Below, in pieces: positions 31,334 to 42,957 of a DNA stretch of 64,000 nt. Made by a program: the position numbers and the translations under genes. The notes under the pieces were generated by a model. It had not been told where the DNA came from and did no database searches. It saw nothing but the letters and a program-made list of their open reading frames with translations. Origin of the DNA: Zerene cesonia (taxonomy: Eukaryota > Arthropoda > Insecta > Lepidoptera > Pieridae); contig NC_052123.1 in assembly GCF_012273895.1 (NCBI RefSeq), forward strand, positions 2,666,001-2,730,000. Direction: 5' to 3'. The first letter of the stretch is position 1. Each line of letters begins with the position of its first letter.

Positions 31334-31525
31334 TATCATCGTTGGTAAAGAACTGGTGGCTCGCCTGGTAAGCGATGTCACCGCCATAGCATTTGTAGGT
31401 GAGTAAGGTCGTTTGAAGACGCTTCTTAAAACGAATTGTCGATTTAAAATGGTAGTGTATAAAAATGTTTGACGACCGGAATCGAGGAAGGGACGGGATA
31501 GGGTAAGGAGACCCGGGCCTTTCGT
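31334..31525 (-). mobile_element. Poly(A) retroposon family C, diverged
   Basis: AACTGGTGGCTCGCCTGGTA AGCGATGTCACCGCC to ACGGGATAGGGTAAGGAGAC CCGGGCC. The 77-codon minus frame over it is not a gene. Confidence 0.7.
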
Positions 31526-31604
31526 TCTTATAATATTTAAAGTATACTTATGTATGTACAATTATGTATTTATGTGCTTCGAACCTACCTTCTCCTTTCT
31601 ATTT

Positions 31605-31735
31605 ATACACAGAAGGTTACCTGAGATCACTCTTATGTGATAAAGACACCTTATGTGCTGGTTTAGTTTTTACTTTTAGGCATACAGACCATTACAATAA
31701 AGTTTAAAAAAAAAAATGAATGAATAATAAATAAA
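31605..31735 (+). mobile_element. LINE-type tail (G-tail), diverged
   Basis: AGGTTACCTGAGATCACTCT TATGTGATAAAGACACC retains the stem ATCAC/GTGAT (31626-31641) although the bases differ from other copies. Ends TTACAATAAAGTTT and an A-run. Confidence 0.65.
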
Positions 31736-32013
31736 GAATAGATTAAATACATTTCACGTGACTGTTCGTTCGTTGTTTCAAACAAATCTGTTAGCTAAAA
31801 CGTTGAAAGTTAAACGTGTAATTATATATAGTTTTTAGGTGGTCCATGGTCATTAAGAGAGAGAGTAACAGGTCATTAATGGGTTTCACAGATAATAAAG
31901 GAAATGCGCTTGTTAGAAGATGCACATTAGCTGTTTAATACTGAATGGGATGTTTGGATGTATGGTGATATGTATAGGATGAAGCGTTTTGATACGTTAA
32001 AGATGTAGTCAAT

Positions 32014-32203
32014 AGTGTCCCGTGTCCCCTAGTGGGGTATGGGGCAGATGATACATCTGTTATACTGATCGATTTTCTTTACGGACATGTAGGTGATTAG
32101 TCTTCTATATCCTGCCAGAGGACATTTTTTGTTAGTCCCCATAGGTAAACAAACCCAGGACCCCTCGGTTCTACGTTCATGCGTTAAGCACTGTACCAAG
32201 GAG
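32014..32203 (-). mobile_element. tRNA-derived SINE (family I), inverted
   Basis: Plus strand: GTGTCCCGTGTCCCCTAGTG GGGTATGGGGC (3' end block), TGATCGATTTTC, GACCCCTCGGTTCTACG and TGTACCAAGGAG (head). The B box region is altered (AAACAAACCC) and the first head bases are missing. Likely inactive. Confidence 0.8.
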
Positions 32204-33024
32204 TATATATAAATGAATTATTATAAAGGAATAATATAATTGTAATTATATATTTCTCCGCTCATCACTATAACACAAAACTTGAGTACAACATTTACTT
32301 ATTGTATAAATAATTAATTTTTTACGTTTATTTTAACTAAACGATATTTAACTATAATTGCTTTTTAAATTGTTACAATATGGTATTAAAATGAGATGGA
32401 AATATTCGAGATTAATGCTTTGTGTTCTAGTTTGTAGAATATAATTTCTAACGAACTTAATTTTGGTTGATAATTTAAATTTCTTAATGTACTAACAGAG
32501 CCATTTGTTGCTAATGAATATATAACTGGATATTGAGTGCGAATTTCCGTATCTCTTTGTGGGGTATGGGGATATAGTCTATATAAAATACATTAAGAGA
32601 ATTGTTTACATTAATTACACGTTATACTTGACATGTGTTTTATTTATTAATCAAATTCGTATTTATTAAATTAAACAATAAAATTAAAATAACAATAATT
32701 TTACTACAATTAAAATTGATATCAATAATTATTAATAATAATACCTTGAATAGCCAAGCCACATAAAACCCACTGCAGGAAGACATAAGGTTTAATCTGG
32801 TTGTATCGTTTATAAACTTTACAGAAGAGCCACGACTCCGATACTGAAAGCGGCGATGGAACACATTGGAGTTAGGGTTAGGAACCCCGCGGACCTAGGA
32901 TTTAATCGAATCAACAAAACTCCACTCTTATACATACTAGGTAAGGAAATTGTTATATCCTGGTAATCCTAATCAGGATAATAAGATAAGCTCATTTAAT
33001 TATTGTGACGTCACCGATCCATGC
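32204..33024. other. No supportable feature
   Basis: AT-rich. A slightly GC-richer stretch at 32830-32900 has no coding support. Confidence 0.35.
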
Positions 33025-33125
33025 CATGTATACAGAGTCTTAATTGAATCTGTGAGTTTGAAGCAATCAAAGTCGATTCTAAAGGAGTCAGTTACATACA
33101 AACAAACAGGTGAACCAAAAATAAC
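33025..33125 (+). repeat. Family D dispersed repeat, diverged
   Basis: AAGTCGATTCTAAAGGAGTC AGTTACATACAAACAAACAG GTGAA follows the family D order. Confidence 0.5.
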
Positions 33126-33844
33126 CTAAAGAAACTATCACAATGTACTTAATAACCCAACCAGATACGAATTAACAGATGTCACATCAAACTTTTTGGT
33201 TCCAACCTTTAAAGAGATAAATCAGCCTGAGTTAAAATCTCCTTTCACAAAACACGTACCAAATGTCAGGCATATTAATACCGTAGCTACAGGCGAAGCG
33301 TAACTCCATTTTAATTGCCATACCTAAATAAGATTATAAAGCACTCTTTGCCGTTTGTTAATCGCTGTTGTTGAGTTTCGCTTTTTTTTATTCTAACCCA
33401 AATGTTGGTGATTAAATGTTTGCTCGGTTTCAGTACATTGGCGTTATCTATGACAAATAATATTGGGTTTTGTATTTTTTGTTGATTTAGGTTTTTTGTT
33501 TGTACTTATGTACATGACGGATTGTTTTTTGTACATTTTCTCTACTTATATTATGAATGCGAAGCTAAATCTGTAGGGTTATCACATGCGATAATGCATT
33601 TTGTTAGTTTAACATTCCTAACATAGGAAAGGACACAAGTCTTGTAATTTGTAATCCGATTGTAAAAGGGGACCAGATGACATGTTTCTATCAAAAACCT
33701 AGAGTCACATCAATGGGTTGAAAACCCACGGAGTTATCGAGTTACAAATTCATAGAATTTAATAATATGAAGGATATCATTTTCTGATATATGCATCATA
33801 GATGCAAACACATTTTTATCAAAGAAATTACCACACTATTTTTA

Positions 33845-33965
33845 TTTCCCGTAGAGATCGCTACCTAGCGATAAGGCCGCCTTTTGCTATTTAATTTTAA
33901 GATTTTTGTACGCCTGTTTGTTTTTTGTTTTTTTACGCAATAGAGAATTTTCATTCATTCATCAA
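33845..33965 (+). mobile_element. LINE-type tail (G-tail)
   Basis: CCCGTAGAGATCGCTACCTA GCGATAAGGCCGCCTTTTG with stem-loop ATCGCT-ACCT-AGCGAT (33857-33872). The final (AAAT)n is replaced by TTCATTCATTCATC. Confidence 0.65.
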
Positions 33966-34885
33966 GTGATATACTTATATTGGCGCCAAACGATAAAAAA
34001 AACTAAAAGTATCCTACACGATTCCCTTAAATTAACTACAAGTATGAAGTAATAAGTTTTAATATGGATTACGCCGTAAAACAAATAAGGAAGTACGCGT
34101 TGGATGGTTAATTTAAAATTGGACATGTGGATGGTAAAAATAATGATTACATGACATTCAATAGCTGTATGGAGACTCGTTACATCTATTAGAAACTATT
34201 TTCGCTCCCGGCGCCGCTTGGGCAGTCATTTTAACGTTCATACTGGATTCTGAATAGTTAGTGGATTGTTTATAATATTGGAGAAAATATTGAGATTTAT
34301 TACTATCGTGATTTTTTAGTACATTTTGATCCCACATTTGGTCATAGCCTATTTTATAAGACTGTTTTAACGAGTCTTCCCAAGTGTTTGTTTGAATTTA
34401 AATTGTTATAAATTTTTGTTGGCTTTTGTTATAACTAAACGTAAACTACATTTAATTAATTACAATTTGTATATCTATGAGTGATTGGGCATTCTCCATA
34501 CGCACTTATTCAACTGATACAAACGGACAAACTAAATATAATTTTATCTTTATAAATAATGTATGTAACATGAGATTGTGAAGATTATGAGTTCCATAGT
34601 GTGTTTGAACACTTAGATAATTATTATATTTTTGTTTTTTATTCGCTACATCATGCATCCCTGTTAATAGGTTATACGACTATTATTTTATTATTGTTAT
34701 ATTTTTTTGTATTATTAAAGCTTCTATTCGATAACGTAAGACGTTTTTAATCACAAATCGGTAAAGTGCGACACTGAGGGTTGTGTACAAATAAGCTAAA
34801 GGGAAAAATTGAATAACTTTTAACCGTATCAACTTAAATTTCGTCGTTTACTTATAACTTTCTAGACGCTCTTCCTTCCTTCCTA
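33966..34885. other. No confident feature; possible Helitron-like end at 34196-34260
   Basis: TTTTCGCTCCCGGCGCCGCT TGGGCAGTC resembles the inverted GC-rich end of HL elements but the body cannot be aligned by eye. The rest is AT-rich. Confidence 0.3.
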
Positions 34886-34889
34886 AAAA

Positions 34890-35053
34890 TTCCTGTTTTA
34901 TCGTATGGAAGCATTTAATTGGGATAAAAAGTATCCTATCAGCCAATTCAGCTCATTCCCCGTCTATAAATCAAATTTCATCAAAGTCCGTTCAGTAGTT
35001 TCAGTTTGATTGACGGACAGACATCCAAACAAACAAACTTTGACTTTGTAATA
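34890..35053 (-). mobile_element. Helitron-like element, type HL-A2, without its CTAG end
   Basis: TTCCTGTTTTATCGTATGG, AAGTATCCTATCAGCCAATT, CAAATTTCATCAAAGTCCGT TCAGTAG, TTGATTGACGGACAGACATC; inverse of 51646-51854. The hairpin end is missing. Confidence 0.7.
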
Positions 35054-35094
35054 GTAGTGTGATTGTTATAGCGAAAACAGGATTAAATCTGAAA

Positions 35095-35210
35095 ATTTCA
35101 ACAATCTAACTATCGGTTCATGTGATACAACCTGGTGACAGACGGACGGACAGCGAAGTCTTAGTAATGGAGTCCCATTTTACCCTTTGGGTATGGAACC
35201 GTAAAAATGC
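35095..35210 (+). repeat. Dispersed repeat ending in 'GGGTATGGAACCGTAAAAA'
   Basis: GACAGACGGACGGACAGCGA AGTCTTAGTAATGGAGTCCC ... TTTACCCTTTGGGTATGGAA. I know this end sequence as common in lepidopteran DNA; only one copy lies here. Class not assigned. Confidence 0.55.
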
Positions 35211-36371
35211 GAAGATTTTATACAAACTTAAACGAATTATACAAGAACTTAAGCCGTATTATGAGACTTGACAATTAATTCGTAAATTATGTTTATTATC
35301 TGGTAATATAACTCGAACGTGACTAGCCTTAAATGCCATACCAAATATATATGACAGTTTTATCTCTCAAATCTATGAAATTATTTATTGTTCATACTTT
35401 AAGGCGAAGTTATATCTTTCAATGAGTAATGTTAATTTTTGAAATTATATAGAAATTGCATTGGTAACGAACGCTAGAACTAAACATGAATTGCTTTAAT
35501 ATGGCTTAAAGTCTTTTTTTTACTGCAATGAGTTTGTATTTATATATAATAAAAAAAGGAAAAAAAGGTATGCTGAAGCATGTATGCTTATTAAATAGTG
35601 TGCTTATACATAAGGATATAATTTAATATATCAGAAAAAACCTCTAGACATTTCTTTTAACGATTAAAACCATGCTATTATAAATGCAATCATTACGATT
35701 ATTTGGCAAATTTTTATTTAAGAAAGAAAGAAGTTTAATAGTGATTTAGTTTTTAGTATTATGAATGGATCTTCAGAAAATCGCGTACCCTTCATTTCTG
35801 GGTGATGATATACATCTGTGTGCGTGCGGTTCTGTACATACATTTTTATATAGGTGCGAGTGTGACATTCTTACTCTTGTACCCCCTTAATAAAAAAACA
35901 CGCATAATATTTCAACCAATGTTAATTACTGTTAAAACGAAAGCAATTAAGCAAAAACTAAACCCAAATTTGCATGTCTACTCCTACCCAATATGCTATT
36001 TCTGTTCCACTATCACCTACAATAAATCCACACAAATCTTACGATTAAATCTATACGCATCCGTACAGATGTATCGAGTCCCCGTGACATGTAACCTGTT
36101 ACTGTATAGATCTGGCCTAATGCTTGTTAACGGGACATACTGTGATATCATCGGACCAGAGGTTGGGAGTAATGGATGAGACATAATATTGTTGTGACCA
36201 ATAATTCCGGGCGATTATTCTATTGGGATTTACTTTAAAAATGGTTCATGATGTTGATATAATGTAGTTATTGTAAAAAATATTAGTTTTGTGAGATTTG
36301 TTTTTTATGTGGGAATGTAGGCTTTATTCAAACTATACTATATAATACATAAATTACGCTTTAATTCTATA
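35211..36371. other. No supportable gene
   Basis: AT-rich. A 125-codon frame at 35802-36179 is the longest in the window outside the N-run. Its translation (MMIYICVRAVLYIHFYIGAS at the start) has no recognisable domain and no homologous copy here; chance is the simplest explanation. Confidence 0.3.
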
Positions 36372-36525
36372 CTACTCACGCCCGCAGCTTCGCCCTCGTG
36401 GTTAAAGGGAGTTAGTCTATGTCATTTTCTAGCCTCGTCGCTATCTCTAGGCTAAAAAAATCATACCCTAGAAACCGTACCGTGAAATAAAGACAAACAA
36501 ACACTTTCGAAATTAAAACGTTACT
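36372..36525 (-). mobile_element. Helitron-like fragment
   Basis: CTACTCACGCCCGCAGCTTC GCCCTCGTGG at the low edge and ACAAACAAACACTTTCGAAA at the other resemble an inverted HL element with decayed ends. Confidence 0.4.
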
Positions 36526-37525
36526 TACGATACATAATAAAATACATAAAAAATGATTTATTTTTACCAAAAACCATAAAGTGACAGTAATAAAAGACAA
36601 AAATAGTCTATATAAAGAAATATAGAGGAAAAAATAGCATTTAAATAAAAAACAAAAAAAAAAAAATACAAAAATGCGTCAGTCCTATGGCGAAAGGCAT
36701 TTAGCAAGTTCAAACAAAAACCCTTTAGACTTAGACTATTATATATTATTTAGATATTTCATATATACATTATATAAACATACAATACTAAATAAACTAC
36801 TACTCCTTCATACCAATCATTTTACACTCAGAATTTTACAAATGCCGCATCCAAACCCTCCCAGCTTGCACCATATGTTCCTGTAATAGACAGCGTCCCA
36901 CTGGTGTGAGCCTGACAAATTATCTACATTTTAGACATTGTTTTGTACTAACACCGTACGGGAATCCGAGAAATCTCCATCTGGTAATTACATTTAACAA
37001 GAGACATTTTGGGTGATTCTAATAACTATTTAAATCGGTTACAGTTAAGTTAAAAATCTGAACACTCGGAACCGGGCGGCCAACTAGTTTTCTAATAAAA
37101 CCCGTGTAAATCCGGGGCAAGCAATCACAGATAAAGGAAGTAAAGTATATAGAAAGCAATAAAAAGTGTCAATATATTCTTGTCGATAAAAAATTCATTA
37201 AAATCCTTCCAAAATGTTTTCATATAAAACTGACTTTTATTTATTTCAAAATTCAAAGAGTAACGTAGTTAGGGTTTATTGCATTTATTAAATGCAGTTA
37301 ACAATCTGGCTCGTCTATTGATAAAACATTTTTATATTCTTACGATATTTTAAAAGTTTTGTATAAAATATGTTTTGATGTTACTGGCTTTGTGAAGAGT
37401 CAATTAATTATATTATGCCAACGATAGGTAATTTAAATGTTTTGTATGGAAATTTTAATATAACTTATAGCTTCCATATTCAAACATCAGTGTGTTTTAA
37501 TACTAAATTTGATAAGTATTTTCCA
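36526..37525. other. No supportable feature
   Basis: AT-rich with an A-rich run at 36645-36668. Frames are AT-driven. Confidence 0.4.
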
Positions 37526-37724
37526 CTAGCCGCGCCCCGCGGTTTCACCCGCGTAAATCCGAATCCCGTAAGAATATCGGGATAAAAAGTTGCCTCTATG
37601 TTATTCCAGTTGTCCAGCTATATACGTACCAAATTTCATTGGTATCGGTTCAGTAGTCGTTGCATGAAAGAGCAACAAACACTCACATCCTTACACACTT
37701 TCGCATTTATAATATTAAGTAGGA
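37526..37724 (-). mobile_element. Helitron-like element, type HL-A, full length
   Basis: A|CTAGCCGCGCCCCGCGGTTT to TTTATAATATTAAGTAGGA|T; complete with both ends and A/T flanks. Confidence 0.9.
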
Positions 37725-37784
37725 TTTATTGAACTTTTTATTCAGTCTTTTGATTATTTCCTTAGATTTAATTAGTGTTAAAAG

Positions 37785-37858
37785 CGCTTACCACAGCCTA
37801 TTTCGCTTACCACCCGGCGAATCTCTAAATCCGTCCACCGCCATAACATAAAAGATTC
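37785..37858 (+). mobile_element. Poly(A) retroposon family C, 3' scrap
   Basis: CGCTTACCACCCGGCGAATC TCTAAATCCGTCCACCGCCA TAACATAAAAG; only the last part, diverged. Confidence 0.45.
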
Positions 37859-38308
37859 ACACATCACGTCGTATCGTGTTTTTTAGTGCGAACCACCAAG
37901 TATTTCCCAGCGTTTGTCTTCCCAGGGACATACATCAAGGTACCTTCATGTGGCGAATTTAGACACCTAATTTATGAGTACCACGATATACCAAGTCACC
38001 ATTTCCCATCAGAAATTGGACAAAAAACCTATTATAAAATAGAAAAGACAAAAAAGTCTTAAAACAATGATACTATATAACGTAAAAGAACAGGAAACTT
38101 CGAATTGTAATCTAATAAGCAATGGTATTCACTTATCTACGCCCACTGCTCTAAAAATTATCACTTCTGCTTTCTAGCGGTGAATTACAAAGACAGAATG
38201 AAATAATATATAAGATGTGTATCTGAGATCACGTTTTTATTTTATCTAGATATGTAGATGTAATCTGATTTTCATCGGGGTATATTTGTTTTATTTATTT
38301 ATTATATA

Positions 38309-38494
38309 GTAGCTTTTGCTCGCAACTTCGCACGCTATAAACTCGATAGTTTAATAGATGTTATTACACATATAAATCTTTCTCTTGAATAACTATCTGT
38401 TAAAAAAAATCAAAATTCGTCGTGCAGTTTTAAAGATCTAAGCTTACATAGATACAGACGCGAGAAGCGACTTTGCTTTATACTATGTAGTGAT
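38309..38494 (-). mobile_element. Helitron-like element, type HL-B
   Basis: AGTAGCTTTTGCTCGCAACT TCGCACG, AGTTTAATAGATGTTATTAC, TCTTTCTCTTGAATAAC, AGTTTTAAAGATCTAAGC, AAGCGACTTTGCTTTATACT ATGTAG. Near full length; CTAG mutated to GTAG. Confidence 0.75.
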
Positions 38495-38779
38495 TTTAGG
38501 TATAGATATTATTTTGATTCAATGTAAACTGCCCTACTCGTTCATTGTTTATCTGCACTAGCCTAACCTTGCAGCTTCGCCGATACAGTATAAGTAGCTA
38601 TTGATTAAAGCATCAGGTATCTAAAGCGTATTCTATTATCTCATTGAATAAAAGGATTTCCTACTTAGAAATAAGAAGGAAAGCTAATTTATAGCAATAT
38701 TAAAAACTTTTCTAGATTTGTCTGACCTATTTTAAATGATGTATCATCAGCAAATTACTATCATGACAATGTCGTCATT

Positions 38780-39100
38780 CTTTTTTTATATCATAGCGGG
38801 CGAGCTGGTGGTTCACCTGGTAGTAAGCGATCACTACCGCCCATGAACATTCGCAGAGGTAGTGCTTCTGCGAATGTGCTGCCCGCTTTTAAGGAGTATG
38901 TGGTAAGGAAAGGATTGACGATGAGAAAGAAGGAATGGACTGGGAAGGGTAAGGAAAAGGAAACGTATCTTCCATCCCCTCCCCTCTCACCGTACGAAAC
39001 ACAATAGCATACTAGTATTTCACGTCGGTTTTCTCTAAGAGTGTAGTACTTCCCCGGTGCGAGCTGGCCCAATCCCAAAGCATGCTCCACTCTCACACCT
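38780..39100 (-). mobile_element. Poly(A) retroposon family C, near full length
   Basis: T-run, then GGGCGAGCTGGTGGTTCACC, ACCGCCCATGAACATTCGCA, GGACTGGGAAGGGTAAGGAA, CTCACCGTACGAAACACAAT, TAGTACTTCCCCGGTGCGAG CTGGCCCAAT. Full 5' head present. The 101-codon minus frame inside is a by-product of this repeat. Confidence 0.85.
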
Positions 39101-39440
39101 AAAAATTCACATTTGTTTCTATTTTAAAACTATTTAGGGTTGTTTATAAGAATTTTTATTCACGCGTAAACTAACGTTCTTTCATACCTGACGCTCGAGT
39201 GTTTTATTACTAACAATTCGAAAAAAGCAATTCTCAAGAGGAATATTATGTTAGTTTCATGTATATTGACAGTTAGGGGCACGTGCGTGGGAGACGCAAC
39301 GGTAAGCTCGCTAACAATTCAAGGTCAGAGGTAACTGCATAATTCCGTACAACGCTTATTAGAAGTGGAGTTGATAGTTTATGGTATTAATTTGTTTGGA
39401 GCTTGATTTATATGAAAGCTGTTACGTGTGTACGCCCGTG
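39101..39440. other. No supportable feature
   Basis: Nothing recognised. Confidence 0.4.
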
Positions 39441-39445
39441 TGTAT

Positions 39446-39578
39446 TTAGTTATGTCACTCAGTGAAGTTGCAGATTTTTGATGGTGAAAGAATTTTTTAA
39501 ATCGGTGTAGTGGTTTTTGAGTTGAAACGTTACAAACATACAAAAATACGAAATTTTACTTTTAATAATATTTGTGAA
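39446..39578 (-). mobile_element. HL-F-like fragment
   Basis: TCACTCAGTGAAGTTGCAG, GGTGAAAGAATTTTTTAAAT CGGTGTAGTGG, GTTGAAACGTTACAAACATA; same order as 47398 and 58198, without the GC-rich CTAG end. Confidence 0.6.
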
Positions 39579-40516
39579 GATAATGATAAGTATTTGATCA
39601 ATTGATTTAAATAATTAATAGAATATAATAATTAATTTAGACTAATTGATTTAAATTTAAATTATTTGTCTTTTTCAAAATAATGAATAACTTTAATTTA
39701 CAAAATTAAACCCGACTCAACAATTTCCGGGGTAAAAACTATTCTATGTCACTCCGCGGGTCTCAAGCTGCTGTGCCCAGTTTTACTCAAATCAATTAAG
39801 CAGTTTTTCCGTGATGTTATAACATACAGTCCTACAACCACACTTACAATATTACTACTATAAATATTAACCTATATTCCCTAAAACCGCATCCAGCATT
39901 CGCGCTGCAGTGTTGTAAAAATTCCTTTGAAAAATGGGTGCTATTTGCGCTCTGCTTACACCCGTGGGAACATCAAAGCAAGCCATCATAATACACAATA
40001 GATCGTTTTCTCAGTGCCGTAATGAATGGATGTTAATTTTTTATAAAGCTTTATGTGTTAGACGCGCTATATCGAATAATGCAGTAGTAATAACAAAAAA
40101 ACACTTCACTTTTAAACATTTAGTTAAAATGTGGTGTTTTGAAAAATAGTCACCCACATTTCAGGGGATTCCTAATTCTAAAATGGGACCAAATGATAAT
40201 TATTTTGTATCAAACACAAAAATAATCAATTGGGTAACAAACAACAGATATATCGAGTTATAAACCAACAAAACAAAATACAGACGAATTGAGACCGGCC
40301 TTTTGAGAACTTCGGTTAAAATAGTAGCCTCATACACTATCTATTAAAAAAATAAATAAATAAATATAAATAAAATTTTTATTCATATTTACTAAAATGC
40401 CTTGCCACCTTATATCTTGTTCTAATTATTTATATAGTATTCAGTATAATAAATATAATGTATATTAAGAAATGCGACTATTTAGTATATCCATATGATA
40501 TGATCATATAAGTCTA
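39579..40516. other. No confident feature
   Basis: 39700-39880 (GGTAAAAACTATTCTATGTC, CAATTAAGCAGTTTTTCCGT) is probably another decayed HL-type element. The frame at 39934-40149 has no support. Confidence 0.3.
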
Positions 40517-40868
40517 GTGTGGGATATGATTCTATAGTTTTAGTGGGAGTCAAGCACGCTTCGGCATGAATTGGGCTAGCTCGCACCGGGGAAGTACCAC
40601 ACCCGCCCAGAAAACCGGCGTGAAATAATAGCATGCTTGCAAAAGTGTTTCGTATGGTGAGCGGGGGAGCCGGAGGCTCATTTCCTTATCCTCACCCTTC
40701 TCAGTTCATTCCCTCTTTCCAGTCAGTAATCCTTTCTTTACCCTTACCCCTTCAAAGTAGGCAACGCATTCGCAGAGGTCTGAGCGCTTGCGAATGTTCA
40801 TGGGAGGTGGTGATCGCTTATCATTAGGCGAACGACCAGCTCAGATGCCCGCTATGACTGAAAAAAAG
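40517..40868 (+). mobile_element. Poly(A) retroposon family C, full length
   Basis: GTGTGGGATATGATTCTATA GT, AAGCACGCTTCGGCATGAAT TGGG, CACCGGGGAAGTACCACACC, GTTTCGTATGGTGAGCGGGG GAGCC, pyrimidine tract, GCAACGCATTCGCAGAGG, TTCATGGGAGGTGGTGATCG, CAGATGCCCGCTATGACTG, AAAAAAA. About 350 bp; all blocks present. Confidence 0.85.
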
Positions 40869-40976
40869 TCTTTATCTATAATTTACAGTCTAAAACAGGC
40901 TGTGCCTGTATCTTAGAGGCTATATCGTGTCGTTTCAATAACGTAATTTACAAATATGAATTATAACACATACAAT

Positions 40977-41142
40977 TCTTATACTAATATTATAAAGCTG
41001 AAGAGTTCGTTTGTTTGGTTGATCGTGCTAATCCAGGGCATTACTGGTCCGATTCGAAAAGTTCTTTGAGTGTTACATAGTTAATTTATTGAAGAAGGCT
41101 ATAAACGTATGTACTCCAGGCGAAGCCGCGGCGGGCCGGTAG
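40977..41142 (+). mobile_element. Helitron-like element, type HL-F
   Basis: TCTTATACTAATATTATAAA GCTGAAGAG, TGGTCCGATTCGAAAAGTTC, GGCGAAGCCGCGGCGGGCCG GTAG. TC start intact, CTAG mutated to GTAG. Confidence 0.8.
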
Positions 41143-42218
41143 TGTAATAATAAACATAATTATTTCCTCTGATAACATACTTCCGTTATAATTTTAGTTT
41201 TTCCTACGAGTAATGTAACTTAAATATTGTTAATACGTTATATAATGCATTAAACTTTCAACTGCATCATTGCCTATCGTTTTACGAACACATTCAATAA
41301 GCCATAGTTTAGTTTCATATTACTTACGATATAAAGTCGGGGTATTAATAACTAACACTAATATGTTGACTCTGAAAGGGCGCCATTTTGCCTCACCTTG
41401 CTATAATCGTTAAGGAGCATTTACATTGAACTGGGGAGTGGATTATGACGTGTTGTTTCAATTGAAATGATGACATTTTACGTAAAGGGAGGGCTATGAT
41501 ATTTTTCTCCGATTAAAATAATTTGCAACAAAAACTAAGAATAAAAACTTCATATGTGTAAATATATTTTTATCAAGTGTCTGTAGAACAGCTCGATGAT
41601 GATAAATAACCAGACACTACGAATATAAAAAGAAAATATGCTAGATATTATGTAGAAATTGCTGACACGATAACAAGCTATTTAAATCTTATAAGAACTT
41701 TTAAGTAAATATTAAGTAAAAAAATTAATAAAATATTATTCAACAATGTAAATTCACCCTTAAGAATGTATCTCGCGTGCTTGAATGACATTATGTGTAT
41801 AACGGTGTAATTGAGGACAGACGGTTATGTGATTTTACAAGACAGACGGTGTAATTGCGACCGTATCAATTATAATTTGTGTACTTTTTAAATACCTTTC
41901 ACGGTTCTTTGTTAATTTTTTTTATTTCTTTCTGTTTCTACGCAGAATAATGAATAATTCTTAGGTAACTACGTACTCCATTAAGAGTTATTAGTCTGTA
42001 TGTTTAGAATAAGATAAATTAAAATGTTTTCATTGACAAAGCATTGCTCGGAGTAAGGCAGTGTTGCGAGGGACCGGAAATATGTTAAAAAGTATGTAAT
42101 ACTATGAAATGGTTGTCTAAACTATAGGAGGGTGATGTGTCTGCAGTAGAAAGAGTTGAAACCTGAGTTTTTTTTAATAAATCCGAATCTATTTCACAGT
42201 CTTTTGTTTTTATATTAT
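41143..42218. other. No supportable feature
   Basis: AT-rich. GACAGACGG occurs twice near 41817 and 41840 (a short local direct repeat). No gene. Confidence 0.4.
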
Positions 42219-42396
42219 AGCAAGCAACCAACCTTATAGTTCGCCTGATGGTAAGCTATGACCTTCGCCCATGAACATTTCTAGGATTTCAGCAAATTCA
42301 TTGAAGATTTTAAACGGTAAAAAGAGGATCGGAGAGGAGAGGATTGATTACGGGAACTAAGGAATGGACTGGGAAGTGTGAGGAAAAGTATACGGA
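42219..42396 (-). mobile_element. Poly(A) retroposon family C, diverged
   Basis: TAGTTCGCCTGATGGTAAGC, CGCCCATGAACATTTC, GGAATGGACTGGGAAGTGTG AGGAAAAG; 5' head absent. Confidence 0.7.
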
Positions 42397-42781
42397 TTTA
42401 GATTCGAAAATATATAAATTATAACCTGGAATAATGTATATGTCTTCTTTCAGTTATCATCTTGTGAGGTTTAAGTGGAACATAATTACTACAGCTTCAT
42501 GGCCACAGCGCTAAGTTTATCTGGGCTGCATTTAGGCTACATCTGCATTCAAAAAGATGGGTCATGGTCAATGTCTAGATTAGTTCATACAAGATGTAAT
42601 CTGTTTTAAGTCGATGTAAGATGTATTTTATACTGGAAGGTTTGTATAGCTTTTTTATATATTTTAAGGTTATCTAAGCGTTATCATCATAAGTCCATAT
42701 TTGTTCTTACTACAAGTTCTTCCATGAGGGTCATAATCCTGACTGGCCAAGTCTATGTTGTCTAATGTTACAGTTCGTTGA

Positions 42782-42957
42782 ATTTTTTTTTTTAATTTTT
42801 GGGCATGTCGGTTTCCTGTTTTTCTTTACCCTGCTGTGATAGAATGATAGCCTGTATAAATTGAAAAATTAAGTTATTTCCTTGCACGCTCCCTTGGCTT
42901 CGAACCCTCGACTTTTGATTGAAGTCCGATTCGTTGCGACTGCGCCACGACCCAACT
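42782..42957 (-). mobile_element. tRNA-derived SINE (family J)
   Basis: On the minus strand the head GTCGTGGCGCAGTCGCAACG has an A-box-like segment (42948-42938), and GGTTCGAAGCC (42906-42896) is a perfect B box. Then GGAGCGTGCAAGGAAATAAC, AAACAGGAAACCGACATGCC and a poly(A). The 68-codon minus frame over it is not a gene. Confidence 0.8.

Noticed and set aside
35802..36179. 125-codon frame as a membrane protein gene
   Set aside because: Hydrophobic content follows from AT-rich codons. No domain, splice sites or upstream promoter are visible.
42896..42948. tRNA gene on the minus strand
   Set aside because: A and B boxes are present, but it continues into a SINE-J body with a poly(A) end.
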